From contig NZ_JASMRU010000009.1 in NCBI RefSeq assembly GCF_030462585.1, positions 1 through 58,121 of the forward strand: a DNA stretch of 58,121 nt, in the 5' to 3' direction. This DNA is from Pseudomonas sp. CAN1 (GTDB taxonomy: Bacteria; Pseudomonadota; Gammaproteobacteria; Pseudomonadales; Pseudomonadaceae). The notes beneath the pieces are model-generated. The model was not told the DNA's origin, did not search any database, and saw nothing but the letters and a program-made list of their open reading frames with translations. The position numbers and the translations under genes were made by a program. Below are positions 47,355 to 56,843 of the stretch, in pieces (within the stretch, counting starts at the first letter, position 1; the number at the start of each line of letters is the position of its first letter).

Positions 47355-48481
47355 TCCCCGCGGGTCTTGTAGGTCAGCACCGGCTTCAGCCGCGCCAGTA
47401 CCCGCAGCAGCCCCGCTTCACGCAGCGCGCCGACCACCGAGTCGATGGCCTTGTAGGCTTCCGGCGCCTCCTCGTAGAGCAAGCCGCGATCACCGCAGAT
47501 TACCCGGCTGCCCAGCGCGGTGCGGGCCAGTTGCTCGACGCGGTAGCGTGCCGAGAGCCGGTCCTTGCACTCGCTGCGCATCCACTTGCGTCCCGCGCCG
47601 TGGGCGAGGGAGAACAGGCTGCGCGGATCGGCGACCGGCTCCACCAGGTAGCTGTAGTCGCCGCGCGAACCGGGGATGACCATCACCCCACGATCCGCCG
47701 GCGTGGCGCCCTTGCGGTGCAGCCAGCCGTCGACGCCTTCGACCTGCGCCGGGCTGACCAGGTTGTGGTTCACGTCCAGCACCTGCGCACCGTCTGAGCG
47801 CAGGCGGTCGAGCATGCGCAGGGCGATCAGCTGACGGTTGGCTTCGGCGAAACGCAGCGCGCCGTCGTGGCGGTTCAGATAGTGCGTGCAGTCGTCGGTG
47901 CCTTGTTCGAGGCCCTGGTGGCTGAAGCGATCCACCTGTTCGCGCAGGATGGCTTCGCCCAGGCCGCGCGAGCCGCTGTGCACCAGCAGGAGCAGGTGCC
48001 GGCGGTCGAGACCGAGGGCTGCCACGGCCGCTTCGTCGTAGAGCTGGTCGAGTTGCTGCAGCTCGGCGAAGTGGTTGCCGCCGCCGATGGTGCCCAGCGA
48101 ATGCTCGTGGCCGCAGGGTGGCAGGCCGAAGCTCGCAATGCGCTCGCTCCAGTCGTCGTCCAGCGGGCCGTCGAGGTTGCCCAGGCGCTTTTCCAGCTTG
48201 TCGAGGTTCAGCTTGGCGGTGGCGATATCGGTGCGCCACAAGGCCATGCCGCAGCCGATGTCGTTGCCCACCAACGCCGGGTACAAGCGGCCGCTGGAGA
48301 AGAACGCCGCGCCGATCGGGTAGCCGCGACCGGGGTGCAAGTCCGGCATGCCGGCGACACGCTGCATGCCCGGCAGGCGGGCGGTGGTTTCAAGTTGCTG
48401 GATCGCTTTACCTTCGATCCAGGTGTCGTCCGCGGCGATCAGGGTGATGCCGTCGGACAGATTTTGGATGCAATTGCCCAT
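47345..48481 (-). CDS. rtcB2: RNA ligase RtcB2
   Basis: A 378-residue RtcB-family ligase that joins 2',3'-cyclic phosphate or 3'-phosphate ends to 5'-OH ends using GTP and Mn2+. The family motifs are all present: [28 protein letters not shown] with the metal Cys, [23 protein letters not shown], and [11 protein letters not shown] with the guanylylated His. It is shorter than housekeeping RtcB and is paired with prfH, the RtcB2 hallmark. The ribosome-binding site at its ATG is weak, and a strong-site 13-codon ORF lies 94 nt upstream. Confidence 0.92.
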   Translation of the reverse strand: MGNCIQNLSDGITLIAADDTWIEGKAIQQLETTARLPGMQRVAGMPDLHPGRGYPIGAAFFSSGRLYPALVGNDIGCGMALWRTDIATAKLNLDKLEKRLGNLDGPLDDDWSERIASFGLPPCGHEHSLGTIGGGNHFAELQQLDQLYDEAAVAALGLDRRHLLLLVHSGSRGLGEAILREQVDRFSHQGLEQGTDDCTHYLNRHDGALRFAEANRQLIALRMLDRLRSDGAQVLDVNHNLVSPAQVEGVDGWLHRKGATPADRGVMVIPGSRGDYSYLVEPVADPRSLFSLAHGAGRKWMRSECKDRLSARYRVEQLARTALGSRVICGDRGLLYEEAPEAYKAIDSVVGALREAGLLRVLARLKPVLTYKTRGECC

Positions 48482-48575
48482 TGTCCAATCCCATGAGGAA
48501 TGAAACGAAAAAAGAGGATGGGGGCAGGCCGGAGCCGGGCAATGCGATGCCGCCAGAGGGGCGGCGGAGAAGCGA

Positions 48576-48617
48576 TTACGCCAGACGCGACCTGCAAAGG
48601 GTGATCAGTGCTTGCAT
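48576..48617 (-). CDS. Candidate 13-residue leader peptide before rtcB2-prfH
   Basis: MQALITLCRSRLA followed by TAA. The start has AAAGGAGAG at near-ideal spacing, much better than that of rtcB2. It contains codons rare in Pseudomonas (CTT, AGG). A GCCGCC/GGCGGC hairpin at 48549-48565 follows, then a six-T run on the minus strand at about 48508-48513, then rtcB2. The arrangement suggests translation-dependent control, but the hairpin is not next to the T-run. It could also be an unrelated small peptide. Confidence 0.5.
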   Translation of the reverse strand: MQALITLCRSRLA

Positions 48618-48691
48618 GATGTCTCTCCTTTGCTGTCGGTGGATGGGAAGGCTGCGAATGATAGGCGCGCGGCCGCCCGCGCGCAATCCCG

Positions 48692-49174
48692 CTATTTCGG
48701 CAAATGGCGCAGCGGCAGGGGCGCCGACTCCTTCACCGTCTGGATCGCGAAGTTGCTGCGGATGTCGCTGACGCCCGGCAGCTTGAGCAGGGTGCCGGTG
48801 AGGAACTGCTCGTAGGCGCGCAGATCGGGCAGCACCACTTGCAGGAGGAAGTCCGACTCGCCGCTGACCAGGTGCACCGAGATGACTTCCGGCAAGTCGA
48901 TCACGGCCTGGCGGAAGGCGGCGGCGCTGCTGTCGCTGTGGCGCTCCACCTTCACCCCGACGAACACGGTCAGCCCCAGGCCGACTTCGTCGCGACCCAG
49001 TTCGGCGTGGTAGCCGCGGATCATCCCGGCCTCTTCCAGCAGGCGTACCCGGCGCAGGCAGGGGGAGGGCGACAGACCGATCTCCTCGGCCAGTTCGACG
49101 TTGCTCAGGCGGCCATCGCGCTGCAGCGCGGCGAGGATGCGGTGGTCGTAGGCGTCTAGTTTTGGAATTGGCAT
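48692..49174 (-). CDS. Lrp/AsnC-family regulator
   Basis: 160 residues with the N-terminal winged helix-turn-helix (LDAYDHRILAALQRDGRLSN, then LAEEIGLSPSPCLRRVRLLE) and a C-terminal RAM domain that binds amino acids and forms oligomers (VISVHLVSGESDFLLQVVLP). The ATG at 49174 is chosen because family members begin near KLDAYD; the open frame extends further without family sequence. It is divergent from a LysE-type exporter, a common regulator-exporter pair, so control of the exporter by its substrate amino acid is likely. Confidence 0.9.
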   Translation of the reverse strand: MPIPKLDAYDHRILAALQRDGRLSNVELAEEIGLSPSPCLRRVRLLEEAGMIRGYHAELGRDEVGLGLTVFVGVKVERHSDSSAAAFRQAVIDLPEVISVHLVSGESDFLLQVVLPDLRAYEQFLTGTLLKLPGVSDIRSNFAIQTVKESAPLPLRHLPK

Positions 49175-49309
49175 GATTGGCTTGTCGATTAGTTCTTGGT
49201 TGGCAGGATATGCCAATCCTGAGCTCCATGCTGGTCGAATACGCAAGCACCTACCTTGGCTTTCAGGCATAGAATCCCTATCCGCAATGACTTCTTCGGA
49301 GTGATTCTT

Positions 49310-49936
49310 GTGGATATCGGCGTGTTCCTGCTGGCCCTGGCGATGGTCTACCTGCTGCCGGGGCCGGACATGATTCTCCTGCTGCACACGGGTGCCCGTG
49401 ACGGTTGCCGCGCAGCCCTGGCAACCGCTGTAGGGCTCGGCCTCGCCCGTGGCTGCCACGTCGCCCTGGCGGCGACCGGGCTGGCGCTGCTGTTTCGCAC
49501 GGCACCCTGGACCTTCGATGTGGTGCGCATCGGCGGTGGTCTCTACCTGGCGTGGATCGGCCTGCAACTGCTGCGTGCACCGGTTGGTTTGCCGGTGGCG
49601 ACGGGCGCGGCTGGTTTATCCACGGTCAGCTATCGGCGTGCATTCCGTCGCGGCCTGCTGACCAACCTGCTCAACCCCAAGGCGCTGCTGTTCTGCTCGG
49701 TGTTGCTGCCGCAGTTCATCCATCCACAGAACGGCCCGTTGGCATTGCAGTTCGCCCTGCTGGGTGGCGTGCTGGTGCTGGTCGGGATGGGCTTCGACAG
49801 CTTCTACGCCGTCAGCGGCGAGCGTATGGGCCGCTGGCTGGCGCGGCACCGGGCGATGCAGCGCGTTCAGCAGTGGGGCTTCGGCGGCATCCTGCTGGGC
49901 TTCGGCGTGCGCCTGGCGCTGCTTCGCGATCTGTAG
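49310..49936 (+). CDS. LysE/RhtB-family amino-acid exporter
   Basis: A 208-residue inner-membrane exporter with six hydrophobic helices. The family N-terminus is VFLLALAMVYLLPGPDMILLL and the conserved NLLNPKALLFCSVLLPQFI sits near the middle. The GTG start at 49310 has CGGAG at 8-nt spacing; an upstream start would add residues not seen in the family. It is divergent from the Lrp gene with a 135-bp gap. The exported amino acid cannot be named from sequence. Confidence 0.9.
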   Translation: MDIGVFLLALAMVYLLPGPDMILLLHTGARDGCRAALATAVGLGLARGCHVALAATGLALLFRTAPWTFDVVRIGGGLYLAWIGLQLLRAPVGLPVATGAAGLSTVSYRRAFRRGLLTNLLNPKALLFCSVLLPQFIHPQNGPLALQFALLGGVLVLVGMGFDSFYAVSGERMGRWLARHRAMQRVQQWGFGGILLGFGVRLALLRDL

Positions 49937-49984
49937 GCGCGCACGATGCGCTTCGTTACGGTTCCGCTCCGTTGTCTGGATAGG

Positions 49985-50290
49985 GCGTAGGAGCGGACTC
50001 CGTCCGCGATAGATTGCCGGCGGTTCCGAGCTGGCCTGTGGCACATCGCGGACAAAGTCCGCTCCTACAGGTCTGCGCCGTGGCCTGGAGAGGGCGTAGG
50101 AGCGGACTCCGTCCGCGATAGATCGCCGGCGGCTCTGAGCTGGCCTGCGGCACATCGCGGACAAAGTCCGCTCCTACAGGTCTGCGCCGTGGCGTGGAGA
50201 GGGCGTAGGAGCGGACTCCGTCCGCGATAGATCGCCGGCGGTTCCGAGCTGGCCTGTGGCACATCGCGGACGAAGTCCGCTCCTACGGAA
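49985..50290. repeat. Tandem array of REP pairs, 109-bp period, about 2.8 copies
   Basis: Units start at 49985, 50094 and 50203. Each holds a forward GTAGGAGCGGACTCCGTC-type REP, a spacer GCCGGCGG...GAGCTGGCCTG, and an inverse REP (GACAAAGTCCGCTCCTAC). Units differ by a few bases; the third lacks the trailing GGTCTGCGCCGTGG segment. This fills the gap between the exporter and the unknown membrane-protein gene. Not a CRISPR: the units contain palindromes and no variable spacers. Confidence 0.92.
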
Positions 50291-50317
50291 GTCGCAATGA
50301 CAGCGCGGGGCCGCGAT

Positions 50318-50980
50318 TCAGAGGTCTTCCGGCTGGATCTTCCACAGCCGCGCCACCGAAGGCTTCTGCGGATTACGCGCCACCACCAGCAGCCCCAGCT
50401 CCTGGCCACGCAACTCGCGTAGCAACTGCGCGCCCTTGCACGGCTTCAGGTTCTCGGCGAGATGGCCGAGGGCAATGGCTGCTGCAGCCGGGTGCGTTGC
50501 CACCGGCACGTAGCTGCCATCGTCCATGTCCAGCACCACGTGCTTCTCACCTGGCTCTGGGGCGGGGATGTGCAGGCCGGCTTTGAGCAGATGCGCCATG
50601 GCCTCGTCGCGTTGGGCGGCTGTGAGCTGCCCTGGCGGCAGAGCCCTTTCCAGCGGGAAAAACTCGTCCTTTGGCTCCGTTTTCGGCTTGGCCTCGACTG
50701 GCGGCTGGGCGGGAGCCTTGGCACGGGTCGGCGCGGGCGGTGGCTTTGGCGCTGGCGGGGGCGGCGCGCTGAAATCCAGCTCTTCCTGGTCGAGACCGTC
50801 CCAGTCGATTTCGTCGAGATCGACTTCCGCTGTCGCCTTTTTCCTCGGCGCAGGCTTCTTCTGCTTCTGCGACTTCACTGCCGCGCGCACGTCCATGCGC
50901 CGCTGACGCTTCCACCTGTGCAACTGCACATTGGCGACGACGGCGGTGACGAGGATGAGCAGGAGGTAGAACAGCAGCAT
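50318..50980 (-). CDS. Unknown single-helix membrane protein with Pro/Ala-rich linker
   Basis: 220 residues I do not recognise. A single N-terminal hydrophobic helix (MLLFYLLLILVTAVVANVQL) is followed by a basic stretch (KSQKQKKPAPRKK), an acidic stretch (DLDEIDWDGLDQEELDF) and a Pro/Ala-rich linker. A folded C-terminal part runs from about residue 120 to the end (PGQLTAAQRDEAMAHLLKAG). It lies 160 nt after dppF on the same strand, beyond a probable terminator. A comparable hypothetical follows dppF in PAO1, from memory. Function unknown. Confidence 0.75.
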   Translation of the reverse strand: MLLFYLLLILVTAVVANVQLHRWKRQRRMDVRAAVKSQKQKKPAPRKKATAEVDLDEIDWDGLDQEELDFSAPPPPAPKPPPAPTRAKAPAQPPVEAKPKTEPKDEFFPLERALPPGQLTAAQRDEAMAHLLKAGLHIPAPEPGEKHVVLDMDDGSYVPVATHPAAAAIALGHLAENLKPCKGAQLLRELRGQELGLLVVARNPQKPSVARLWKIQPEDL

Positions 50981-51111
50981 GGATGGTGTGGCCCTGTGGA
51001 TAACGGCCACGGCGTGCAGGCAGTGGCGGGACGCCACCCTGGCGGGACTGTCTGGATCAGGCGATAGGCCTGTTCCGTCTGCGCTGTAGGACGCAGCTGA
51101 TTCCGAAAGAG

Positions 51112-51132
51112 GGGCCGGCCTATGACCGGCCC
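51112..51132 (-). terminator. Hairpin after dppF, probable terminator
   Basis: GGGCCGG and CCGGCCC pair around 7 nt, 8 nt beyond the dppF stop on the minus strand. The downstream strand reads CTCTTTC, a modest T-run. Confidence 0.6.
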
Positions 51133-51140
51133 GTTTCGTA

Positions 51141-52112
51141 TCAGTTCAGGAACTGCTCTGCATGGTGGCAGGCCACCTGGCGTTCATCGAGTACGCGCAG
51201 CTCGGGCACCTCGCTCTTGCAGCGCTCGGTCGCATAGGGGCAGCGCTTGTGGAAGGCGCAGCCGGTAGGCGGGTTGAGCGGGTTGGGGAGTTCGCCCTGG
51301 ATCTTGATCTTGGGCTTGTCCGGATCGGGGTGGATGGCCGGGGTCGCCGACAGCAGCGCCTGGGTGTAGGGGTGCAGTGGTCGTTCGTAGAGCTTGTCCG
51401 CCGGGCCCATCTCCGCCGGGCGGCCGAGGTACATCACCAGCACATCGTCGGCCACGTGGCGGACCACGGCGAGGTTGTGGGAGATGAATACGTAGGCGGT
51501 GCCGAACTCCTGCTGCAGGTCCATGAACAGGTTGAGCACCTGCGCCTGGATCGACACGTCCAGCGCCGAGGTCGGCTCGTCCGCCACCAGCACCTTGGGC
51601 CGCAGCATCATGGCGCGGGCCAGGGCGATGCGCTGGCGCTGGCCGCCGGAGAACATGTGCGGGTAGCGCTGGTAGTGCTCGGGGCGCAGGCCGACCTGCT
51701 TCATCATCGCCTGCACGCGCTCGCGGCGTTCGACGCGGGACAGGCTGGTGTTGATGACCAGCGGCTCGGCCAACTGGTCGCCGATCTTCTGCCGCGGGTT
51801 GAGCGAGGCGTAGGGGTTCTGGAAGACCATCTGCACGTCGCGGCGCAGTTGCTTGCGGGTGTCGTGGTCGGCGCCCTTCACCTCGTGGCCGGCGATCTGC
51901 AGCGAACCGGAGGTCGGCTCCTCGATCAGGGTCAGCGCGCGAGCGAGGGTGGACTTGCCACAGCCGGACTCGCCGACCACGGCGAGGGTCTTGCCGGCCT
52001 GCAGGTCGAAGGACACGCCGTTCAGTGCGCGGACCAGGGCGTGCGGCTTGAACAGGCCCTGGGAGATTTCGTAATGACGGGTCAGGTCGCGGGCGGTCAG
52101 GACGGCGCTCAT
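51141..52112 (-). CDS. dppF: Dipeptide ABC transporter ATPase DppF
   Basis: A 323-residue ATPase of the peptide/nickel class. Walker [10 protein letters not shown] lies near residue 48. [15 protein letters not shown] and [14 protein letters not shown] follow, then the family C-terminal tail with its Cys cluster ([14 protein letters not shown]). It forms a heterodimer with DppD. It overlaps dppD by 4 nt. The last gene of the operon, followed by a probable terminator. Confidence 0.93.
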   Translation of the reverse strand: MSAVLTARDLTRHYEISQGLFKPHALVRALNGVSFDLQAGKTLAVVGESGCGKSTLARALTLIEEPTSGSLQIAGHEVKGADHDTRKQLRRDVQMVFQNPYASLNPRQKIGDQLAEPLVINTSLSRVERRERVQAMMKQVGLRPEHYQRYPHMFSGGQRQRIALARAMMLRPKVLVADEPTSALDVSIQAQVLNLFMDLQQEFGTAYVFISHNLAVVRHVADDVLVMYLGRPAEMGPADKLYERPLHPYTQALLSATPAIHPDPDKPKIKIQGELPNPLNPPTGCAFHKRCPYATERCKSEVPELRVLDERQVACHHAEQFLN

Positions 52113-53086
52113 CGGGCCACCTCGGTGTTCAGGTTGAGCGGGTAGAAGCAGCGCACGGCGCCGCGCTCGTGAGCTTCCAGGGCTGGACGCACGTTGCGGC
52201 AGTTGTCCTGCACGTAGGGGCAGCGCGGCGACAGCAGGCAGCCCTGTGGACGGTCGTACTTGCCGGGAACGATGCCGGGCAGGGTGGCCAGGCGCTCCTC
52301 GCCGGCGCTGTGCTCGGGAATCGCCTTGAGCAGCGCCTCGGTGTACGGATGAGTCGGCACGTCGAACAGCGCCGGCACTTCGCCGATTTCCACTGCTTGC
52401 CCCGCGTACATCACACAGACGCGCTGGGCGGTCTCGGCGACCACGGCGAGGTCGTGGGTGATCAGGATCAGCGCCATGCCCTGGTCGCGCTGCAGGTTCA
52501 GCAGCAGCTCCATGATCTGCGCCTGGATGGTCACGTCCAGCGCGGTGGTGGGTTCGTCGGCGATCAGCAGCTTGGGCTCGCCGGCAATCGCCATGGCGAT
52601 CGCGACGCGCTGGCTCATGCCGCCGGACAGCTGGTGCGGGTAGGCGTCCAGGCGCTGCGCGGCGCCGGGGATTTCCACCCGTTCGAGCAGTTCCAGGGCG
52701 CGCTGGCGCAGGGCCTTGCCGCGCAGGCCGAGGTGCAGCTTGAGCACTTCCTCGATCTGGTAGCCGACGGTGAAGCTGGGGTTGAGGGCGGTCATCGGGT
52801 CCTGGAAGACCATGGCGATGTCCTTGCCGACGATGCGCCGCCGCTCGCGGCCCTTCAGGCGCAGCATGTCAGTGCCGTCGAACTGCATGGTGTCGGCGGT
52901 GATGATGCCGGGGGCGTCGATCAGGCCCATCAGGGCCATCATGGTCACCGATTTGCCGGAGCCGGATTCGCCGACGATGGCCAGGACTTCGCCCTTGTCC
53001 ACCGAGAGGTCGAGGCCGTCCACCACCGGGACGGCGTTGCGGTCGCCGAAGCGGACCGAGAGATTGCGCAGGTCGAGGAGGCTCAT
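52109..53086 (-). CDS. dppD: Dipeptide ABC transporter ATPase DppD
   Basis: 325 residues, partner ATPase of DppF, with Walker [10 protein letters not shown] near residue 40, [31 protein letters not shown] and a Cys-containing tail ([14 protein letters not shown]). It powers peptide import through DppBC. It lies 148 nt after dppC, and the gap contains a REP pair, unusual inside an otherwise tight operon. Confidence 0.93.
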   Translation of the reverse strand: MSLLDLRNLSVRFGDRNAVPVVDGLDLSVDKGEVLAIVGESGSGKSVTMMALMGLIDAPGIITADTMQFDGTDMLRLKGRERRRIVGKDIAMVFQDPMTALNPSFTVGYQIEEVLKLHLGLRGKALRQRALELLERVEIPGAAQRLDAYPHQLSGGMSQRVAIAMAIAGEPKLLIADEPTTALDVTIQAQIMELLLNLQRDQGMALILITHDLAVVAETAQRVCVMYAGQAVEIGEVPALFDVPTHPYTEALLKAIPEHSAGEERLATLPGIVPGKYDRPQGCLLSPRCPYVQDNCRNVRPALEAHERGAVRCFYPLNLNTEVAR

Positions 53087-53118
53087 ACGGCGGTCTCCAT
53101 CAGGCTCTTGTTCTTTTT

Positions 53119-53204
53119 GTAGGAGCGAGGGGGACGCCTTAGTCCTTGCTCGCGAATTGGGGGCGCAGAGGACTGCAGGTTCGCGAGCAAGCTCGCTCCT
53201 ACGA
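53119..53204. repeat. REP pair inside the dpp operon, one REP with a 15-nt extended loop
   Basis: At 53119-53156 a forward REP reads GTAGGAGCGAG, then 15 nt containing GGAC/GTCC, then CTTGCTCGCGAA. At about 53180-53204 an ordinary inverse REP follows. The pair separates dppC and dppD and could affect relative expression. Confidence 0.85.
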
Positions 53205-53234
53205 AGAGCACGAAAGTATTCATCGGGATGCTCC

Positions 53235-54146
53235 TCACGCCGCGTTCTTCAGCTTCGGGTCCAGCGCATCGCGCAGGCCGTCGCCCATCAGGTTGATCGC
53301 CAGCACGCTGAGCAGGATGGTCAGGCCGGGCAGCGAGACGACCCACCAGGCGCGCTCGATGTAGTCGCGCGCGGAGGCCAGCATGGTGCCCCACTCGGGC
53401 GTCGGCGGTTGCACGCCGAGGCCGAGGAAGCCCAGGGCGGCGGCGTCGAGGATCGCCGAGGAGAAGCTCAGGGTGGCCTGCACGATCAGCGGCGCCATGC
53501 AGTTGGGCAGCACGGTGACGAACATCAGGCGCAGGGTGCCGGCGCCGGCCAGGCGCGAGGCGGTGACGTAGTCTCGATTCAGTTCGCCCATTACCGCGGC
53601 GCGGGTCAGACGCACATAGGCCGGCAGCGAGACGATGGCGATGGCGATCACGGTGTTGATCAGGCCCGGGCCGAGGATGGCGACGATGGCCACCGCCAGC
53701 AGCAGCGAGGGCAGGGCCAGCATGATGTCCATCAGGCGCATGATCACTGGGCCCAGGCGGGTCGGCGAGAAGCCGGCGAGCAGGCCGAGGAAGATGCCGG
53801 GGATCATCGAGATCAGTACCGAGGTCAGGCCGATCATCAGCGACAGCCGCGCGCCGTGCATCAGCCGCGAGAGCAGGTCGCGGCCCAGTTCGTCGGTGCC
53901 CAGCAGGAACTGCGCGTTGCCACCTTCGAGCCAGAGTGGCGGGGTGAGCAGGAAGTCGCGGAACTGCTCGCTCGGGTCATGGGGCGCGACCCAGGGCGCG
54001 AACAGCGCGCAGAACACGATGACCAGCATGAACAGCAGGCCACCGACCGCGCCCTTGTTGCGCGAGAAGGCGTGCCAGAATTCTTTCAGCGGGGACGGAT
54101 AGACCAGACTCGGGTCACTGGCGGGAGCTTTGGCGTTGGCATTCAT
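53235..54146 (-). CDS. dppC: Dipeptide ABC transporter permease DppC
   Basis: A 303-residue inner-membrane permease with an N-terminal cytoplasmic tail, then [20 protein letters not shown] and further helices. The EAA-type coupling loop is in [20 protein letters not shown]. The start is ATG 54146; the open frame runs upstream into dppB without family sequence. Pairs with DppB to form the channel. Confidence 0.93.
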   Translation of the reverse strand: MNANAKAPASDPSLVYPSPLKEFWHAFSRNKGAVGGLLFMLVIVFCALFAPWVAPHDPSEQFRDFLLTPPLWLEGGNAQFLLGTDELGRDLLSRLMHGARLSLMIGLTSVLISMIPGIFLGLLAGFSPTRLGPVIMRLMDIMLALPSLLLAVAIVAILGPGLINTVIAIAIVSLPAYVRLTRAAVMGELNRDYVTASRLAGAGTLRLMFVTVLPNCMAPLIVQATLSFSSAILDAAALGFLGLGVQPPTPEWGTMLASARDYIERAWWVVSLPGLTILLSVLAINLMGDGLRDALDPKLKNAA

Positions 54147-54160
54147 GGCTTCGGCTCCGG

Positions 54161-55171
54161 TTAGCGTTGGTGACGGATGCGTGGGTTGGCGAGGCCGTAG
54201 AGGATGTCCACGATGAAGTTCACCAGGATCACCAGGGTCGCCACCAGCAGGATGCCGTTCTGCACCACCGGGTAGTCGCGGCGGCCGATGGCGTCGATCA
54301 GCCACTTGCCGATGCCCGGCCAGGAGAAGATGGTCTCGGTCAGCACCGCACCGGCCAGAAGCGTGCCGACCTGCAGGCCGAACACGGTGAGCACCGGGAT
54401 CATGGCGTTGCGCAGGGCGTGCACGAACACCACGCGAGCCGGCGACAGGCCCTTGGCGCGGGCAGTTCGCACGTAGTCCTCGCGCAGCACTTCGAGCATC
54501 GAGGAGCGGGTCATGCGGGCGATCACCGCCAGCGGGATGGTGCCCAGCACGATGGCCGGCAGGATCAGGTGGCGCACGGCGTCCACGAAGGAGCCTTCCT
54601 CATCCGAGAGCAGGGTGTCGATGAGCATGAAGCCGGTTTTCGGCTCGATGTCGTAGAGCAGGTCCAGGCGCCCGGAAACCGGCGTCCAGCCCAGGGAGAC
54701 GGAGAACAGCATGATGAGGATCAGGCCCCACCAGAAGATCGGCATCGAGTAGCCGGCCAGGGAGATGGTCATCACTCCGTGGTCGAACAGCGAGCCGCGC
54801 TTCAAGGCCGCGATCACCCCGGCGAGCAGGCCGAAGACGCCAGCGAACAGCAGGGCCGCCAGGGACAGTTCGAGGGTCGCGGGGAACAGGGTGAGGAACT
54901 CGTGCCAGACGCTGTCGCGGGTGGTCAGCGATTCGCCGAGGTTGCCCTGGGCGAGGTTGCCGACGTAGTCGAGGTACTGCTGGTAGAGGGGCTTGTCGAG
55001 CCCCAGGCGGTGCATGGCCTCGGCATGCATCTGCGGATCGACGCGGCGTTCACCCATCATCACTTCCACGGGGTCGCCCGGAATCAGGCGGATCAGCGCG
55101 AAGGTGAGCAGGGTGACGCCGAAGAAGGTCGGGATCAGCAGACCGAATCGGCGTGCGATGAAACTCAGCAT
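54161..55171 (-). CDS. dppB: Dipeptide ABC transporter permease DppB
   Basis: A 336-residue permease with the family start LSFIARRFGLLIPTFFGVTL and the conserved GDPVEVMMGER loop. The coupling loop is in DYVRTARAKGLSPARVVFVH, with several hydrophobic segments. It lies 74 nt after the binding-protein gene and 14 nt before dppC. Full length. Confidence 0.93.
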   Translation of the reverse strand: MLSFIARRFGLLIPTFFGVTLLTFALIRLIPGDPVEVMMGERRVDPQMHAEAMHRLGLDKPLYQQYLDYVGNLAQGNLGESLTTRDSVWHEFLTLFPATLELSLAALLFAGVFGLLAGVIAALKRGSLFDHGVMTISLAGYSMPIFWWGLILIMLFSVSLGWTPVSGRLDLLYDIEPKTGFMLIDTLLSDEEGSFVDAVRHLILPAIVLGTIPLAVIARMTRSSMLEVLREDYVRTARAKGLSPARVVFVHALRNAMIPVLTVFGLQVGTLLAGAVLTETIFSWPGIGKWLIDAIGRRDYPVVQNGILLVATLVILVNFIVDILYGLANPRIRHQR

Positions 55172-55245
55172 GGTGGTCGGGGGCTCCTCATCGAGCGGCT
55201 ACCCGTCGGATCACGACGGGCGCCGGTTTCTTATGACTTTGCCGG

Positions 55246-56832
55246 TTACTGGATCTGAACGTCGGCGAAGTTGTTTTTCGTCAGCGGGCTGATGGTGTAG
55301 CCCTGGATATTGCTGCGGCGCACATTGAACAGCTTAGGATGTGCCAGGGGAATCCACGGGGCCTGTTCGTGGAATATGGATGTCGCCTTTCTGTAAAGTT
55401 CCGCCCGTTTTGCGCTATCGCTGGTCTGGCGGGCTTCCTGGATCAGCGCCTCGAAGCTCTGATCGCACCAGAAAGCATGGTTTTCGCCCGATTTCGCCGC
55501 CGCGCAGCTCAGGTTGGGCGAGAGGAAGTTGTCCGGGTCGCCGTTGTCGCCAGCCCAGCCGCCGTACAGCGAAAGGTCGTGCTCGCCGGCCTTGATGCGC
55601 TTGATCAGCTCGCCGAATTCCAGGGTGCGGATCTCCAGGGTGATGCCAACCTTGGCCAGATCGGACTGCAGCATCTGTGCCATCTGCGCCGCATTGGGAA
55701 TGGTCGAGGAACTGCCATTGCGGGTGAACAGGGTCAGCTTGAGGTTCTCCACGCCCGCTTCCTTGAGCAGCGCCCTGGCGCGCTCCGGGTCGTGCGGCCA
55801 GTCGGCAATGTCCTTGTTGTAGCCCAGCATGGTGGCGGGGTAGGGGTTGATGGCCGGCGTGGCGGCGCCGGGGCCGTAGACGGCATCCAGCATGGCCTTC
55901 TTGTCGAACGCCAGGTTGATCGCCTGGCGGACTCGCACGTCATCCAGCGGCTTGTGTCGGGTATTCAGGGCGACATAGGTCGTGAGCAGCGCGTCGATGC
56001 TGTCCACGGCGAGGTTCTTGTCCTGCGCGAGGCCCGGAACGTCCGACGGCTTGGGGTAGAGCGCGATCTGGCACTCGTTGCGTCGGATCTTCTGCAGCCG
56101 GACGTTGGAGTCCGGGGTAATGGCGAACACCAGGTTGTCGATCTTCGGCTTGCCGCCGAAGTAGTCGGGGTTGGCGCGGAAGCGCACCTGGGCGTCCTTG
56201 GCGTAGCGATTGAAGACGAAGGGCCCGGTGCCGATGGGCAGGTTGTTCAACTGGCCCTGCTTGCCGGCGGCCAGCAACTGGTCGCCATACTCGGCGGAGT
56301 AGATGGAGGCGAAGTCCATTGCCATGTCGGCCAGGAAGGGTGATTCCGGATGGTTCAGGGTGATGCGCACCGTGAGGTCGTCCACCTTGTCCACCGACTT
56401 GATCAGGTCGCGCATGCCCATGGCGTCGAAGTAGGCATAGCCGCGTGCGGCCGACTCATGCCAGGGGTGCTTCGGGTCCAGCGGGCGCTGGAACGTCCAG
56501 ACGACGTCGTCGGCATTGAAGTTGCGGGTGGGCTTGAAGTAGTCGGTGGTGTGGAACTTCACGTCCGGCCGCAGGTGGAAGGTGTAGGTCAGCCCGTCGG
56601 GGCTGACCTCCCAGCTCTGCGCCAGCGACGGTACCACTTCGGTCGTGCCGGGGCGGAAGTCCGCCAGACGGTTGAAGACAGTCTGGCCGCTGGCGTCGGC
56701 GGTCACCGCACCGGTGTACTGGACGATGTCGAAGCCTTCCGGGCTCGCTTCGGTGCAGACCACCAGGTTCTGCGCCAGGGCGGTGCCGCTGCCGAGGGCG
56801 AGCAGAAGCGGTATCAGTCGCGGGATGGGCAT
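55246..56832 (-). CDS. dppA: Dipeptide-binding periplasmic protein DppA-like
   Basis: A 528-residue family-5 solute-binding precursor with signal peptide MPIPRLIPLLLALGSGTALA, mature start QNLVVCTEASPEGFDIVQYT. It includes the family block LAQSWEVSPDGLTYTFHLRP. It captures di- or oligopeptides for DppBCDF. PAO1 has several DppA paralogues near this operon, from memory; this window shows one. ATG 56832 was chosen because the longer frame overlaps the porin gene out of frame and lacks the signal peptide at its start. Confidence 0.92.
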   Translation of the reverse strand: MPIPRLIPLLLALGSGTALAQNLVVCTEASPEGFDIVQYTGAVTADASGQTVFNRLADFRPGTTEVVPSLAQSWEVSPDGLTYTFHLRPDVKFHTTDYFKPTRNFNADDVVWTFQRPLDPKHPWHESAARGYAYFDAMGMRDLIKSVDKVDDLTVRITLNHPESPFLADMAMDFASIYSAEYGDQLLAAGKQGQLNNLPIGTGPFVFNRYAKDAQVRFRANPDYFGGKPKIDNLVFAITPDSNVRLQKIRRNECQIALYPKPSDVPGLAQDKNLAVDSIDALLTTYVALNTRHKPLDDVRVRQAINLAFDKKAMLDAVYGPGAATPAINPYPATMLGYNKDIADWPHDPERARALLKEAGVENLKLTLFTRNGSSSTIPNAAQMAQMLQSDLAKVGITLEIRTLEFGELIKRIKAGEHDLSLYGGWAGDNGDPDNFLSPNLSCAAAKSGENHAFWCDQSFEALIQEARQTSDSAKRAELYRKATSIFHEQAPWIPLAHPKLFNVRRSNIQGYTISPLTKNNFADVQIQ

Positions 56833-56843
56833 GCCGGGTCTCC

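Noticed and set aside
49985..50290. CRISPR array
   Set aside because: The units are 109-bp near-identical REP pairs without unique spacers, and no cas genes are nearby.
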